A stretch of 64,000 nucleotides of DNA from Prionace glauca (GCA_037974335.1 CM075760.1:6693432-6757431), one strand, 5' to 3'; shown: positions 43,633 to 54,884, numbered from the stretch's first letter. Made by a program: numbers and translations. Notes: generated by a model from the sequence alone, not told the origin.

Positions 43633-44747
43633 CACTCGCGAACTTGTTGGTGTCTCAGCAGCTGGGATGAAATTCTGAACCCTTTCTTATACACTGAGCT
43701 GGTGAATGGTTTCTCCCCAGTGTGAACACACTGGTGTCTCCACAGGCTGGTTGAATCACTGAATCCTTTCCCACGTGCAGAGCAGCTGAATGGTTTCTCC
43801 CCAGTGTGACCACGCTGATGTCTCAGCAAGTGGGATAGTCGAGTGAATCCCTTCCCACACTGAGAGCAGGTGAACGGCCTCTCCCCAGTGTGAATTCGCT
43901 GGTGTGTCCGCAGATTGGATAACTGGTTGAATTCCTTCCCACACTGAGAGCAGGTGAATGGCTTCTCCCCAGTGTGAACTCGCTGGTGTCTCCGCAGTCT
44001 GGATGAGTCAGTGAATCCCTTCCCACACTGTGAGCAGGTGAATGGTCTCTCCCCAGTGTGAACTCGCTGGTGTGTCCGCAGGTTGGATGACTGATTGAAT
44101 CCCTCCCCACACTGAGAGCAGGTGAACGGCCTCTCCCCAGTGTGAATTCGCTGGTGTGTCTGCAGAATGGATAACTGGTTGAATCCCTTTCCACATTGAG
44201 AGCAGGTGAATGGTCTCTCCCCAGTGTGAACTCGCAGATGTGTCAGCAGGTTGGATGACTGAGTGAATCCCTTCCCACACTGAGAGCAGGTGAAAGGTTT
44301 CTCTCCAGTGTGAAGTCACTGGTGTGACTGCAGGTGGCGGAACCGAATGAATCCCTCCCCACATTGAGAGCAGATAAACGGCCCCTCTCCATTGTGGCTA
44401 CGCTGATGAGCATCCAGCAGAGATGGGTATCTGTATCTCTTTCCACAGTCCGCACATTTCCATGGTTTCTCCATGGTGCTGGTGTCCTTGCCTCTCCCTC
44501 GGGTGTTTAATCAGTTGAAGCCTCGTCCACACGCTGTGAATGGTGTGATATTTATTCAGGTTGTGTAACAGGTTAGTGCACTGGAACACACTCACTTGAA
44601 TTTGGCAGTGTGTGATGCTTTTCCAGTCACACTGATGTTTGAAATCTTTTCAAATCTCCTTCCAGACTCAATGGCTGATGATATTCAGGTCCCGAATATG
44701 ACTCTGCCAGATCTAAACCTCATGTTTGAGATTTCAGCCTGTGATTC
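43633..44747 (-). pseudogene. C2H2 zinc-finger locus A, last exon; stop in finger 2
   Basis: Ten C2H2 units on the minus strand, as in a DNA-binding nuclear regulator. The last exon starts after acceptor TTTTACAG at 44747. After a leader, ATG 44474 opens [14 protein letters not shown] (finger 1). A TGA at 44316-44318 stands in finger 2 (LQSHQ[12 protein letters not shown]), where Arg is normal. The frame is then open to 43633: fingers 3-8 are intact (for example [17 protein letters not shown]), finger 9 has lost its second Cys (CSARGKGF), and finger 10 has lost both (SSVYKKGF). No KRAB, SCAN or BTB domain is visible. The promoter is most likely P3 (46.1-46.3 kb) through the leader exon at 45900-45988. 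Product: 52 residues, or none if nonsense decay acts. A reading error cannot be excluded. Confidence 0.85.
44511..44513 (-). other. Shared leader TGA, locus A
   Basis: In frame with the finger array, 13 codons before ATG 44474, in a decayed finger ACGRGFN-stop. The same codon is TGA at 60712-60714 (C) and 62067-62069 (D); in B the equivalent finger is intact with CAA (Gln). Confidence 0.85.
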
Positions 44748-45599
44748 CTGTAAAACAAATTGACACAAGTCATCAGTGTCAATACAGGATAGAAATCCAG
44801 AACAGACAATTCTAGTTTCTATGGAACATTCTTTCCTCTCTCATTTTCCAAAAGCTGTAAATCTCCATCCCACAAACTCCCTCCATTCTTACTCTGCTGT
44901 ATCTAATATTCACCCTCCCAATTTTCCTGAAGGTGCTGATTGAGGCTGATTGACAGATGCATGCTCATTGTTTCCTGTCCTGGAGACACATAGCTGAAAA
45001 TCTCCATGCAGGCTGCCAGACAGATCTATGCCCATATGACTGGACTAAAAATGAGTGGAATGTACAGACTGGACTCACTTACTTTGCCTTCAGATGCTGC
45101 AAGTCCCCAATTTCCCCCAGAATGAGAAAAGAAATGGAAAGGGGGAAACATTGATTTCCTCCCAGATGTCGCACAGAGGAGGAAGTTTCACTCTGAAGCT
45201 CATTGGACAACTTCTGCATTGTGATGCCACAATAGAGCTCTGCCTGAATCAGCCAATAGGAAACACTGTAGTTCTGTTATATGTTTCCACTCATCGAGTC
45301 ATTACAACTCAGAAGGAATCCATTCAGTAACTCAAGTCCATGCTGACTTCTGTCAAACAATCCAGTCAGTCCCATTCCCCTTCTATATTCCCTTTCCCCT
45401 GCAAGTTTATTTCCTTCATGTGCCCATCTCATTTCTGAAATATATTAAAGGGGACAGTATACAAATATAGGACAGCAACGTGTCTGATGTTGTTATATGG
45501 TAGAGATTAGATATATTATTTATGGCTCTGTAATAAAATGCACTTATCTGATTGTGTAACATTGGACTGGAGCTAGATTATATATTTGGACAAATCTCT

Positions 45600-45800
45600 T
45601 CCCTCAGAGAATTGTTAGTATCTGGCTTCCTCTTCCATGGGGACCAGTGGAGGCATTGAATATATTCAAGGATCAGTTAGACAGTTTTTGAATGACAAGG
45701 GAGTCAAGACTTATTGGAACAGGCTGGAAAATGGAGAGAAAGCTCAGATGAGGAAGGATTTCTTCACTCAAGGATGTGGTGAAGTTTTGGATTCCTTTTT
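45600..45800 (+). mobile_element. LINE 3' relic, short
   Basis: GAGGAAGGATTTCTTCACTC and GAATGACAAGGGAGTCAAG correspond to RNFFTQ and FLxxKGIK of better copies. Confidence 0.5.
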
Positions 45801-45899
45801 TGCAAATTGCATCCCTTTTTTGCAAATCCTTCCATGACATTATTGTTTCCTATTTCCAGCCACACCAGTGTTTGGATGGTTTTCTACAGACACACTTAC

Positions 45900-45988
45900 A
45901 TTCAGGTTCTAATGAATGGAGTGGACTCTGTCGCGTTTTGATCTGATGTCTGGTTTGAGTTTCCCTTCAAATTTTGTGGTCAAATTTG
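45900..45988 (-). other. Predicted 89-nt leader exon of zinc-finger locus A
   Basis: Minus strand: a poly-T tract and TTTTACAG precede 45988, and GTAAGTG follows 45900. The content (GAACCTGAAT at its end) resembles the leader exons at 50141 (GGACCTGAATG) and within the C and D leaders (GTCTGAATAT). A branch-point-like element stands at 46002-46027. A second possible acceptor lies at 46088/46089. Confidence 0.55.
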
Positions 45989-46109
45989 CTGTAAAAAAAA
46001 TCATCACCGTCAGTCAAGCATAGAAATTAAGCGAGAAACGTTTCTCTTGGGTTGGGTTTTCTGTGTATAAATCCTCCCCTCTATCTCCCTGTAAAAGGAG
46101 TTTCCAAAG

Positions 46110-46270
46110 TCCATCACTGTCAGTCCAGGATAGAAATTCACAACATTCTCTCCTCCTGCTGGCAGGGAGCACCGCGCATGCGCACTGCTACCCGTCGCCC
46201 CCGTAAAGATGGCGGCCGTGAACTCGGGGCCTCCAACTCAGGCATCTGAGGTCGCGACCCCGAATGGTAC
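46110..46270 (-). promoter_or_regulatory. CpG-rich promoter block P3 of locus A
   Basis: In minus-strand order: YY1-like GCCGCCATCTT (46206-46216), then a perfect NRF1-type palindrome GCGCATGCGC (46174-46183), then AGAGAATGTTGTGAATTTC leading to a branch-point element. The same order (YY1 then NRF1) is found in P4 on the plus strand. It lies 1.6 kb upstream of the finger exon. Confidence 0.7.
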
Positions 46271-47204
46271 GAACGCGGCACCGAGCACTTATTATTCGGG
46301 GTTTCCTGTCTCCACTGGGTGCTTACGAAGCCTCCCCATCCCGCCGCCGCCTCCTTTACCCTCCAGAATAAGCCGATAAAACCACCTTGCTGCGACTACA
46401 GCAGCAACACCCACTGCGCATGCACTTTAGATCGACAGTACGCATGTGCAAAGTCTGTTGAGAGGCTGGATCATGTTCTGATTCCCTGTGAATGCTGGGT
46501 AAAATAGCCACCATTGAAGTCTGCTCTTGCATAAACATAATCATGTTTTGTGATTCAATTACGACTGAAGCCAAAGCACCAACGTATAAAATTTAAATAA
46601 TTAACACAGCAGCTACTAAACCATCACATCAATACTTGGAGTAAATGAGTGCGCTGAGATCTGGCTTGGTTAAAATCATGAGGATCACTTGTCATCACAG
46701 AATCTAAGAAATTTACACTACAGGATGCCATTTAGTCCATCATGTTTATAACAGATGAAAATGAGCTATCCAGTCCAGTACCACCTTCCAGGTATAGGTT
46801 GATGGTCCTAGAGGACACAGCCTGTCAAGTCCATATAATGACTATCTCCTGCATGTGAACATTTGTCTCCACGACCCTTTCAGAGAGTGAGTTTGATACT
46901 CCACCACACTCTGGGTGAAAACATCTCCACACTTCTCTGATCCTTCTGCCAATTGCTTTACCTCTCTGACCCTTAGTTCTTGAAATCTCTGTAAGGAACT
47001 GGGACCTTCTGAGCCACACTCTCTGGCTAACCACTCCCTAACTAGAACGGTGCTGAGTACTCTAGCTGTGAACTAGCTGCTGTATTTAATAGTTCCAAAA
47101 TAACTGCTCTCTCACCTTCCATTGATTCAGTATAATGGAGACTGGGACTTGCAACCCGTCAGCATTTGAAAGATATTCACAAATGATTGGAGGGTTTCTT
47201 ATAA

Positions 47205-47780
47205 ACAACAAAGAAAATAACAGCACAGGGACAGGCCCTATGGCCCTCCAAACCTGCACCGACCATGCTGCCCAACTTAAATAAAACTCCCTACCTTTCT
47301 GGGGACCATATCCCTCTATTCACATCTCATTCATGTACTTGTCAAGACACCCTTTAAAGTCACTACCGTATCTGCTTCCACTACCACCCCTGACAACGAG
47401 TTCTAGGCACCCACCACTTTTTGTGTAAAAAATCTGCATCATACATCTCTTTTTAACCTTGTTCCCTCGTAATTGAATCTTTCACTCTGAGAAAAAGCTT
47501 CTAACTGTCCATTCCGTCCATGCCTCTCATAATATTGTAGACCTCTATCAGGTCTCCCCTCAATCTCTGTCACTCCAGTGAGAACAAAGTTTCTCCAATC
47601 TCTCCTCATAGCAAATGCCCTCCATACCAGGCAACATCCTGATAAATCTTTTGTATATCCTCTCCAAAGCCTCCACATCTTTTTGGTAGTGTGGTAACCG
47701 GAATTGAATACTATATTCCATGTGTGGCCTAACTGAATTGGGATCTTCCTCTGTTCTGTCCACTCGATGACTTTCTTCTG
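47205..47780 (-). mobile_element. LINE 3' fragment, second family
   Basis: Minus translation gives QFRLPHYQKDVEALERIYKR, RMLPGMEGICYEERLEKL and, in the next frame, WRDFVL-like text. The 3' end is AACAACAAAGAAAATAACAG on the plus strand. Confidence 0.8.
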
Positions 47781-48439
47781 TGAATATCTAGCTGGAGTAT
47801 TGGGCCCTGGTATGTTTCCTTGTTCATCTTGTTGACTCTAAATATTGAATCTTGTGATTTCAGACACCAGATATTTGAACGCTCAACAACAATCTTTTAC
47901 TGACTGTATTAATAGCACTGCATTACTACACAGTATAGTTACCCCATCCAGAGAAAGGGGGAATGCTGGGGTAGAGATTATTTCCGAGCTGAATGTGAAA
48001 ATGGATTCACACAGTCTTTCCAAATACTGACAGAGAGCACAATTACACCAGAGGAAGACCACGCAAACACTTAACGTTTGCAAAGGGATTTGCTGAGTGC
48101 TTAACACCAACTTTAAAAGCTCAAAGCATTTGATCCAATTTCAGCATTCTTATTGGCGAGGGCAATTTAACTGTTCTATCTAGGAGTACACAAATCACTT
48201 GTTCATCTCAACAAGTTCACATCTAACTGTAGGTGTTTGTTGTGTTGTCAGTCACACCCAGGCCAGCACTCTGGTGGAAGGCCTTTGCTGCTTAATTGCT
48301 ATATGAATTGATTTAACACACTTGACCCTTGACCCAATGGTATCAATCATAATCAGATTGCAAATCGTACTTTCTGTTGAAAAACGTGGGTTTGAATGGC
48401 GAGGTGATTACCCAACATTCTCTGCGGGTGAGAATGTGT

Positions 48440-48804
48440 CCTATCCACATTACTGCAATTGTTGCACATGCGCGATACCTGGCTCTGACTGGGACATGCG
48501 CAGTGTCTGACACTGACCGGAGCATGCGCATTCCGGGCTGTGTCTGGAGCTGCGAGGAGCCGGAGAGAAACAATGGAGTGAGGTTCAGTATTGGAGCCGC
48601 TGGGTGACCGGGGAGGGATAGAAGCAGCGGAGTGGGCTGGGAGGCTTCATAAAACACCTTGTGAATGCCTCAATCCAGATAATATGTTCCCGGTACCGTT
48701 TCAATCGAGCACCGAATAGAGTCGGAGCTGAGCGGCTCCAGGCCCGGGTTACCGGCCGCCATCTTTATAGGAACAATGTACAACAGGGCGCATGCGCTGT
48801 GAGT
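48440..48804 (+). promoter_or_regulatory. CpG-rich promoter block P4 and first-exon donor of locus B
   Basis: NRF1-like CATGCGCAG and GCATGCGCATTCC at about 48494-48532, YY1-like GCCGCCATCTT at 48755-48765, and a perfect palindrome GCGCATGCGC at 48788-48797, followed by a strong splice donor GTGAGT at 48799. The first exon is non-coding. Orientation and position fit zinc-finger gene B. Confidence 0.7.
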
Positions 48805-48853
48805 CTGGACCAGTTACCAACTCTCCCGGATTGGACTGGAGTCTCCAGGAATT

Positions 48854-49610
48854 TTTTTATTTGTCCATGGGATGTGGGAGTCGCTGGCTGAGCCAGCATT
48901 TATTGTCCATCCCTAATTGTCCTTGCGGCACGGTGGCACAGTAGTTAGCCCTGTTGCCTCACAGCATCAGAGACCTGAATTTCATTCCTGGCCTGGGTCA
49001 CTGTCTGTGTGGAGTTTACATATTCTCCCTTTGTCTGCGTGGGTTTCCTCTGGTTTCCTCCCACAGTTCAAAGATGTGCGGATTAGGTGCATTGGCCCTG
49101 CTAAATTTTTCCTTTGTGTACCTGAACAGGTGCCGGAGTGTGGCGACAAGGGGATTTGTACAGTAACTTCATTGCACTGTTAATGTACATCTAATTGCAT
49201 TGAAAGATGAGTCTAATTGTCCTTGGACCCAGTGGTTTGCTAGGCCATCGCAGAGGACATTTTTAGAGTCAACCATATTGCTGTGGAGATATATTTAGAC
49301 CAGACTGGGTAAAAATGGCAGATATTTCTCCTAATTCATTCACACAATGTGGGTATCACTGGCTGGACCAGCATTCATCGTCCATTCCTATTTACTCTTG
49401 AACTGAGTATATTTCAAAGGACGTTTTAAGAGTCAACCACACTGCTGGAAATCTGGAGTCACACATAGGCCAGACTAGTAAGGACAGCAGATTTCCCTCC
49501 CTGAAGGACATTAGTGAACCTGATGTGTTTTTGCAACAATCAACAATAGTTTCATGGTTATCAGTAGACTTTTTATTCCAGATTTTAATTAAATTCAAAA
49601 TTCACCATCT
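48854..49610 (+). repeat. Unclassified SINE-like repeat, split by an HE1 SINE
   Basis: Left part to 48925 (GATGTGGGAGTCGCTGGCTG, CAGCATTTATTGTCCATCCC), right part from 49213 (GGTTTGCTAGGCCATCGCAG, then partly doubled words to CACATAGGCCAGACTAGTAA). The parts at about 49213-49320 and 49320-49460 overlap in content, so two copies may be present. Confidence 0.6.
48926..49212 (+). mobile_element. HE1-type SINE with 13-bp target duplication
   Basis: Begins CGGCACGGTGGCACAGTAG and carries the usual body. It is flanked on both sides by the identical CTAATTGTCCTTG (48913-48925 and 49213-49225). Insertion into an older repeat. Confidence 0.92.
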
Positions 49611-49615
49611 CCCAA

Positions 49616-49792
49616 ACCATAGCATCATGGAATCCCTACAGAGCAGAAGGAAGACATTTGACCCATCAGTTATGTGCTGACTCCCCAACAAAGCAGCTTA
49701 CCTAGGCCCACCACCCAGCCCTATCCCTGTAACCCTGTGCATTTAGCATAGCTAATCCAACTAACCTACACATCTTTGGACTGTGGGATTCA
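49616..49792 (-). mobile_element. HE1-type SINE fragment
   Basis: GGAATCCCTACAGAGCAGAA at its 3' end and CACATCTTTGGACTGTGGGA at the other; head missing. Confidence 0.7.
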
Positions 49793-50140
49793 AATCTGGT
49801 TCTCTGGAAAATTGTTCGGACATTAAAAAATATACTTTTTTGTAATTTTTCTTTGAACATTTTGTTTCACCTGCTATTAAAATATTGACAACAGATGAAG
49901 GTTGTTTGGTTGACCGTCAGTCATTATCCTGTAAAGTGATGAGTTTTTTTGCTTTTCAGTTGGCCTGGGAAAGCAGTGTGGGATTGATCTGTTGACTGAT
50001 TAGTGGTTGAGGATGGGGGCAATATAAAAGATGTGAGAAGATGTCCAGGAACGCATTGAATCACAGTTGGCGATTATAGAGGAGAGAATGTTGTGAATTT
50101 CTATCCTGGACTGACAGTGATGGTTTCTTTAAATTTACAG

Positions 50141-50263
50141 AGTGCTGGAAGTGGAGAATTGACAGACGGGAAACACAAATCAAACATCACATTGTGATCT
50201 GACTGAGTCATTCAACACAACAGGACCTGAATGTCAGCAGAATCTGAATGAGGAATGTTACAG
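50141..50263 (+). other. Predicted leader exon of zinc-finger locus B
   Basis: Acceptor AAATTTACAG at 50140 with a branch-point-like element at 50096-50122. The exon contains GAGTCATTCAACACAACAGG and ACCTGAATG, shared with the leaders of A, C and D. The donor at 50264 (GTTTGT) is weak, so the 3' edge is uncertain. Confidence 0.5.
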
Positions 50264-50708
50264 GTTTGTTGATTCTGTCAGAGAGAAGATTTCAGGTCTT
50301 ACTGTGACTGGAAAAGCCCTGAGATTCACAAATCCTGGTTAGACCACACCTGAAGAACAATGCTTAGTCCTGGGCAACATACCTCAGGGGGGACAGAATG
50401 GCCATGGAGCGAATGTAGTCCAGATTTACCTGAGTGATATTTGAACTCCCTGGGTTAAATTACAAGCTGAGATTACAGGAAGTCATTATACCACAGAGGA
50501 GGCCATTTGGCCCATTGAGTCTATGCCATCTGTCTGGAGCAGTCCAGTCCCATTCCCCTGCTCTTTGCAGCTTCATTTTCCTCTAATGCCTATCCAATTT
50601 CCTTTTGAAATTACTCATCATGTCCATTTCCACCCCAATCTTAGGCAGCAAGTTTTGGGTCATTAGCACTCACTGTCTAAAAACATTCTTCCCCACATCT
50701 CCTGTACT

Positions 50709-51460
50709 AAAAAACAAAACAAAGAACAGAGAAAATTACAGCACAGGAACAGGCCCTTTGGCCCTCCAAGTCTGCATCGACCATGCTGCCTGATTGAACT
50801 AAAACACTCTTCCGGGGACCATACCCCTCCATTCCCATCCTATTCATGTATTTGTCAAGATGCCCCCTTAAAAATCACTATGCTCTTTCTTCCACTACCT
50901 CCCCCGGCAGCGAGTTCCAGGCCCCCACCCTCTATGTCAAAAATCTTGTCTTGTACATCGCCTTTAAACCTTGCCCCTCAAATCTTAAACCTATGCCTCT
51001 TAGTAATTGACTCCTTCATCCTGGGATAAAGCTTCTGACTATCCTCATAATTTTGCAGCCTTCTATCAGATCGGCCCAGAACCTCTGTCGTTCCAGTGAG
51101 AACAAACCAAGTTTCTCCAACCTCTCCTCACAGTTAATGCCTCTCCAAACCAGACAACATCTTGGTAACTCTTTTCTGTACTCTCTCCAAAGCCTCCACA
51201 TCCTTCTGATAGTGGGGTGACCAGAATTGAACGCTGTATTCCAAGTGTGGCCTAACTAAGGTTCTGTATAGCTGCAACATTACTTGCCAATTTTTAAACT
51301 CTATGCCCAGGCTGATAAAGGCAAGCATGCCGTATGCCTTCTTGACTACCTTCTCCATCTGCTTTGCCACTTTCAGTGACCTGTGTATCTGTACACCCAG
51401 ATCCCTCTACCTATCAATTCTCTTAAAGATTCTGCCATTTACTGTATAGAAACATTTGAC
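50709..51460 (-). mobile_element. LINE 3' part, second family
   Basis: Minus translation: KQMEKVVKKAYGMLAF, RTLVRPHLEYSVQFWSPHY, QKDVEALERVQKRVTKML, and a shifted NCEERLEKLGLFSLER. The 3' end is AACAAAACAAAGAACAGAG on the plus strand. Confidence 0.85.
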
Positions 51461-51540
51461 TTGATGTAACATTGAGATAATGTTGAGAAATTAATTTAAA
51501 TCATGCAGACTTTGCACGTGTTTAATGAGAAAGATCCAAC

Positions 51541-51613
51541 GTGTTTGGCCCGGTTTCAAACCAGGGACCTTTTGTGTGTGAAGCGAATGTGATAATCACG
51601 ACACCACAGAAAC
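51541..51613 (-). tRNA. tRNA-Val (CAC) relic
   Basis: Anticodon region CTTCACACA keeps CAC, and the T arm CCTGG-TTTGAAA-CCGGG pairs. The acceptor stem is broken (GTTTCTG against CCAAACA gives four mismatches). It lies next to copy 3 of the repeat found at 17690, so it may have arrived with that segment from the tRNA field. Confidence 0.75.
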
Positions 51614-51639
51614 AAGTGACTGTTTACGTAAAAATTAGG

Positions 51640-52180
51640 AGCAGCATTCAGCCCCGCTCTCCCATTCAGTAGGATTGTGGTGATCTAATTTTAATCTCAA
51701 CTTCACGCTACCGCCTACTCCCGATAACCTTCCACTTCCTTGTTTATCAAGAATCTATCTAGCTCTGCTGTGAGATATTCAAGGACTCTGCCTCAACCAC
51801 CTTTGCAGGAAGAATGTTCCAAAGTCTCACAATCCTTTTGAGAAAAAAAATCTTCATCTCTAATTTAAACAGGTGACCCCTTACTTTGTGGTGCCTAGTT
51901 TAAAATTCTCCCACAGAAATAAATGCCCTTTCCACATCCACCCTGTCAAGTCCCTTCAAGATCTTAAATAGTTCAATCAAGTTTTTACCCAAAACATTAA
52001 ATCTGTGTCCTCCTAGTCCTTGTACGATCAGCTTTCTTTATCCATCTGATCGAAACCAGTCAGAATCTTGTGTACCTGAATCAAAAATCCCCTCAACCAC
52101 CTTTGCTGGAACCATTCTGGTAAATCTCCTCTGCATTTTCTCAAGGACTTTAATATTATTCCAGAGGTTTTATAAATATT
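51640..52180 (-). mobile_element. LINE 3' part, old
   Basis: Minus-oriented words AGGACTCTGCCTCAACCACC, CCCTGTCAAGTCCCTTCAAG and CTGGTAAATCTCCTCTGCAT follow the layout of CR1-type ORF2 C-termini. Many stops. Confidence 0.65.
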
Positions 52181-52489
52181 CAGAATAACTTCTCTGTTTA
52201 TGTATCAATATCACACTTGATGAAGCTCGGGGTCAAATTTACTTTGCTGACTTCTCGCTTAGTATGTCTTGTAGATATACAAAATCCCTCTCCTTCACCT
52301 CTTTCTCTTTCCTCCCATAGAAACCAGTTGGGTTTTTGTGACAATCCAGCAGTTTTCATGGTCAATGTTTCTTAGTGCCGGCCCCAGAAATTACCAGATT
52401 CACTCAGATCAATTTCACAACCTGTCTTTGTGTTTTTGTGGGCTCTCTCTCACTCCCTGTTTTTTTACCTATTTTAAATCAATTTCACA

Positions 52490-53811
52490 GGGTATTAGAA
52501 GGGGAGAGTGTGCAGTTGGGAAGCTGATGGAGTGGCTCAATTTATCTTAACTTTGATATCATCAGATTTTGAACATGGAAGGAAAAAGTACATTTCACAG
52601 TGGAGAGAAACCATACACGTGTTGTGTGTGTGGACGAGGCTTCAGCCAATCATCTGACCTGTTGAGACACAATTGCAGTCACACTGAGAAGAAACTGTGG
52701 AAATGTGGGGACTGTGGGAAGGGATTCATTTCCCCATCCAAGCTGGAAATGCACTGGCGCAGTCACACTGGGGAGAGGCCATTCATCTGCCCCACATGTG
52801 GGAAGGGATTCACTCAGTCATCCTCTTTGTTCACACACCAGCGAGTCCATTCCAGCGAGAGACCATTCATCTGCTCCGAGTGTGGGAAGGGATTAACTAC
52901 TTCAGCCCAGTTGCGGAGTCACCAGCGAGTTCACACTGACGAGAGACCTTTCAGGTGTCCAGATTGTGGAAAGTGTTATAAAAGTTCTGGGGAACTGATG
53001 CGCCATCAACGTATTCACACAGACGAGAGACCGTTCAAGTGCTTTCACTGTGGGACTGGGTTCAGACGATCGTCTGACCTCACTGTTCACCAGCGAGTTC
53101 ACTCTTGGGAGAGGCCATTCACCTGCTCCGAGTGTGGGAAAGGATTCATTCAGTCATCTGACTTGCTGAAACACCAGCGAGTTCACACTGGGGAGAAGCC
53201 ATTTCTCTGCTCTGAATGTGGGAAGGGATTCACTGCCTCATCTAGCCTGCTGACACACCAGCGAGCCCACACAGAAAATAAACCTTTTAAATGTCCAAAC
53301 TGTGAGAAATGCTACAAAACCTCTGAGAAACTGATATCCCATCAACGTGTTCACACTGAAGATAGACCTTTCAGATGCTCTCACTGTGGGACTGGGTTCA
53401 GACGATCAACTCAACTAACTGCACACCAGCGAGTTCACACTGACGAGAGACCTTTTAAATGCCCAGACTGTGAGAAGTGCTACAAACGTTCTGGGGAACT
53501 GACGCGACATCGACATGTTCACACTGATTCAGGTGCTCTCACTGTGGGACTGGGTTTGTGCAATCTTCTCAACTCTCTGTACACCAATGAATTCACACTG
53601 TGGACAGACCATTCACCTGCTCTGAGTGTGGGAAGGGATGTACGATTTCATCCCACCTGCTGAAACTCTAGTGAGTTCACAAGTAACGACAGTGATTGGA
53701 TGTTGCTGTTACTCACATTCAGGACTGAACCATCTTCATTCAGGTCTGTTTACACTGGTAATAAACCTCAGCCACTTTAGGGGCTAATATTCTCATTAAA
53801 AGTCAAATAAA
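52490..53811 (+). other. Last exon of zinc-finger locus B, to poly(A) signal
   Basis: Acceptor AATCAATTTCACAG at about 52490, a leader of about 85 nt, the finger ORF from 52575, then a 3' UTR with AATAAA at 53806-53811. Confidence 0.6.
52575..53663 (+). CDS. C2H2 zinc-finger protein B, 11 fingers, frameshifted tail
   Basis: Polydactyl DNA-binding protein, probably a nuclear transcription regulator; target unknown. From ATG 52575 ([16 protein letters not shown]) eleven C2H2 units follow with H-T-G/D-E-R/K-P linkers, about residues 17-322. The fingers from 3 on form a four-finger pattern repeated almost three times: two GKGF/GKGL fingers, one KCYK finger ([42 protein letters not shown]) and one CGTGFRR finger. 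After finger 11 (HRHVHTD) about 11 bases are missing compared with the linker TDERPF, and the frame shifts into [11 protein letters not shown]. In the lost frame two more finger remnants are visible ([28 protein letters not shown]). No KRAB, SCAN or BTB domain. Promoter P4 and leader exon 50141 belong upstream. Confidence 0.88.
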   Translation: MEGKSTFHSGEKPYTCCVCGRGFSQSSDLLRHNCSHTEKKLWKCGDCGKGFISPSKLEMHWRSHTGERPFICPTCGKGFTQSSSLFTHQRVHSSERPFICSECGKGLTTSAQLRSHQRVHTDERPFRCPDCGKCYKSSGELMRHQRIHTDERPFKCFHCGTGFRRSSDLTVHQRVHSWERPFTCSECGKGFIQSSDLLKHQRVHTGEKPFLCSECGKGFTASSSLLTHQRAHTENKPFKCPNCEKCYKTSEKLISHQRVHTEDRPFRCSHCGTGFRRSTQLTAHQRVHTDERPFKCPDCEKCYKRSGELTRHRHVHTDSGALTVGLGLCNLLNSLYTNEFTLWTDHSPALSVGRDVRFHPTC

Positions 53812-53949
53812 TCAGCTTTGCGTCAAACTCACACACTGTGTTGACTTTTTTTTAATATCTCAAACACACATTTTGGGCTCTCTCTCTCCTGTATTCCCTC
53901 CATCCTCACCTCCAACAACAAGTGTGAGGAGCTCATGGAGTTTCTTTGT

Positions 53950-54440
53950 CACGAAGATGGAGACAATCTGATCAGCTGCCTCTGCTGTTTCCCTCCCTTC
54001 CCTCTCTCATCCGGGCGAAACCGTCTGTAAATTTCATCCTTTCTCGAGTCCTGAACCCACATTTCTTTACTTTCTCTCCCTTCTCCCCTCATGTCCTCTC
54101 AGGATACATCTTGTCCATGAGCCCCACCTCCTGGTTCATTGGCTCTATTCCCATTCAATCTCCCACTAAACTACTGATATCCAACGCCCCTGATTCTTCA
54201 GACATTGTCAACATATCTCTCTCTTCAGGTTCTGAGTCTGTCCTTCAAATCTGCCATCAACACTCCCTTCTCAACAAACAAACCCTTGACCCCACCATCC
54301 TTACCATCTACTCCCCCATCTCCAGCCTCTCTTTCCAAACTCCCTGAACATGCTGTCACCTCCAAAATCCGTGCCCATCCTTCTCAGAACGCCTTGTCTG
54401 AATCCCTCCAATCCAGTTTCTGCCCTGCCACAGCACAGAA
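53950..54440 (+). mobile_element. L2-like LINE RT fragment
   Basis: The end of this stretch, CCAGTTTCTGCCCTGCCACAG, resembles, with one base lost, the QSGFRPCHSTET motif of L2-type reverse transcriptases. The upstream bases are C-rich and lack clear motifs. Class is tentative. Confidence 0.4.
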
Positions 54441-54880
54441 ACACAAGAGACAAACAGAATGTTACCCTGAGAGAAAAAGAGACCATCAGGGAGCTGAGGT
54501 CCAGTGTTGACATGATCATAAAACCAGAAGACAAGGACAGCAACACCATCATTATGGACAGACAACAATACTCGTTGGAGGCAGATAGACAATCAAACAA
54601 TGTGTATAATGACACCAAGCTATCTAGGCCCATATACCAGAGACAGGAAGGATAATTGGACACAGCCTGGAAAAGCTCAAAGATTCCAGACACATTAACT
54701 AAAAACAGATGGAATATCTGAGAGGACAACAGCCAAGGAAGTGCCAGCTGCTCCTGAAAATACACCAACACCCAAACACGGACAGTGCCTGGAAAAAAGG
54801 CGCCAGACAGACACATCCAATCAGACTGTGGGAGGGAATCCTACAGAATGTCTGAAAACATCAACTCACTCTCCCTGGTA
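54440..54880 (+). mobile_element. Penelope-like RT fragment
   Basis: Text in the plus frames, broken in places, contains REKETIRELRSSVDMIIKPEDK, IIMDRQQYSLEADRQ, LSRPIYQ and SDCGRESYRMSENIN. These match my memory of vertebrate Penelope-like RTs (IKPADKGGAVVIMDR and PGRPIVS-type motifs). Confidence 0.55.
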
Positions 54881-54884
54881 GTGG

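Noticed and set aside
43756-44455. Open frames with [16 protein letters not shown]-like repeats
   Set aside because: Shadow frames of the zinc-finger array; the true frame gives [16 protein letters not shown].
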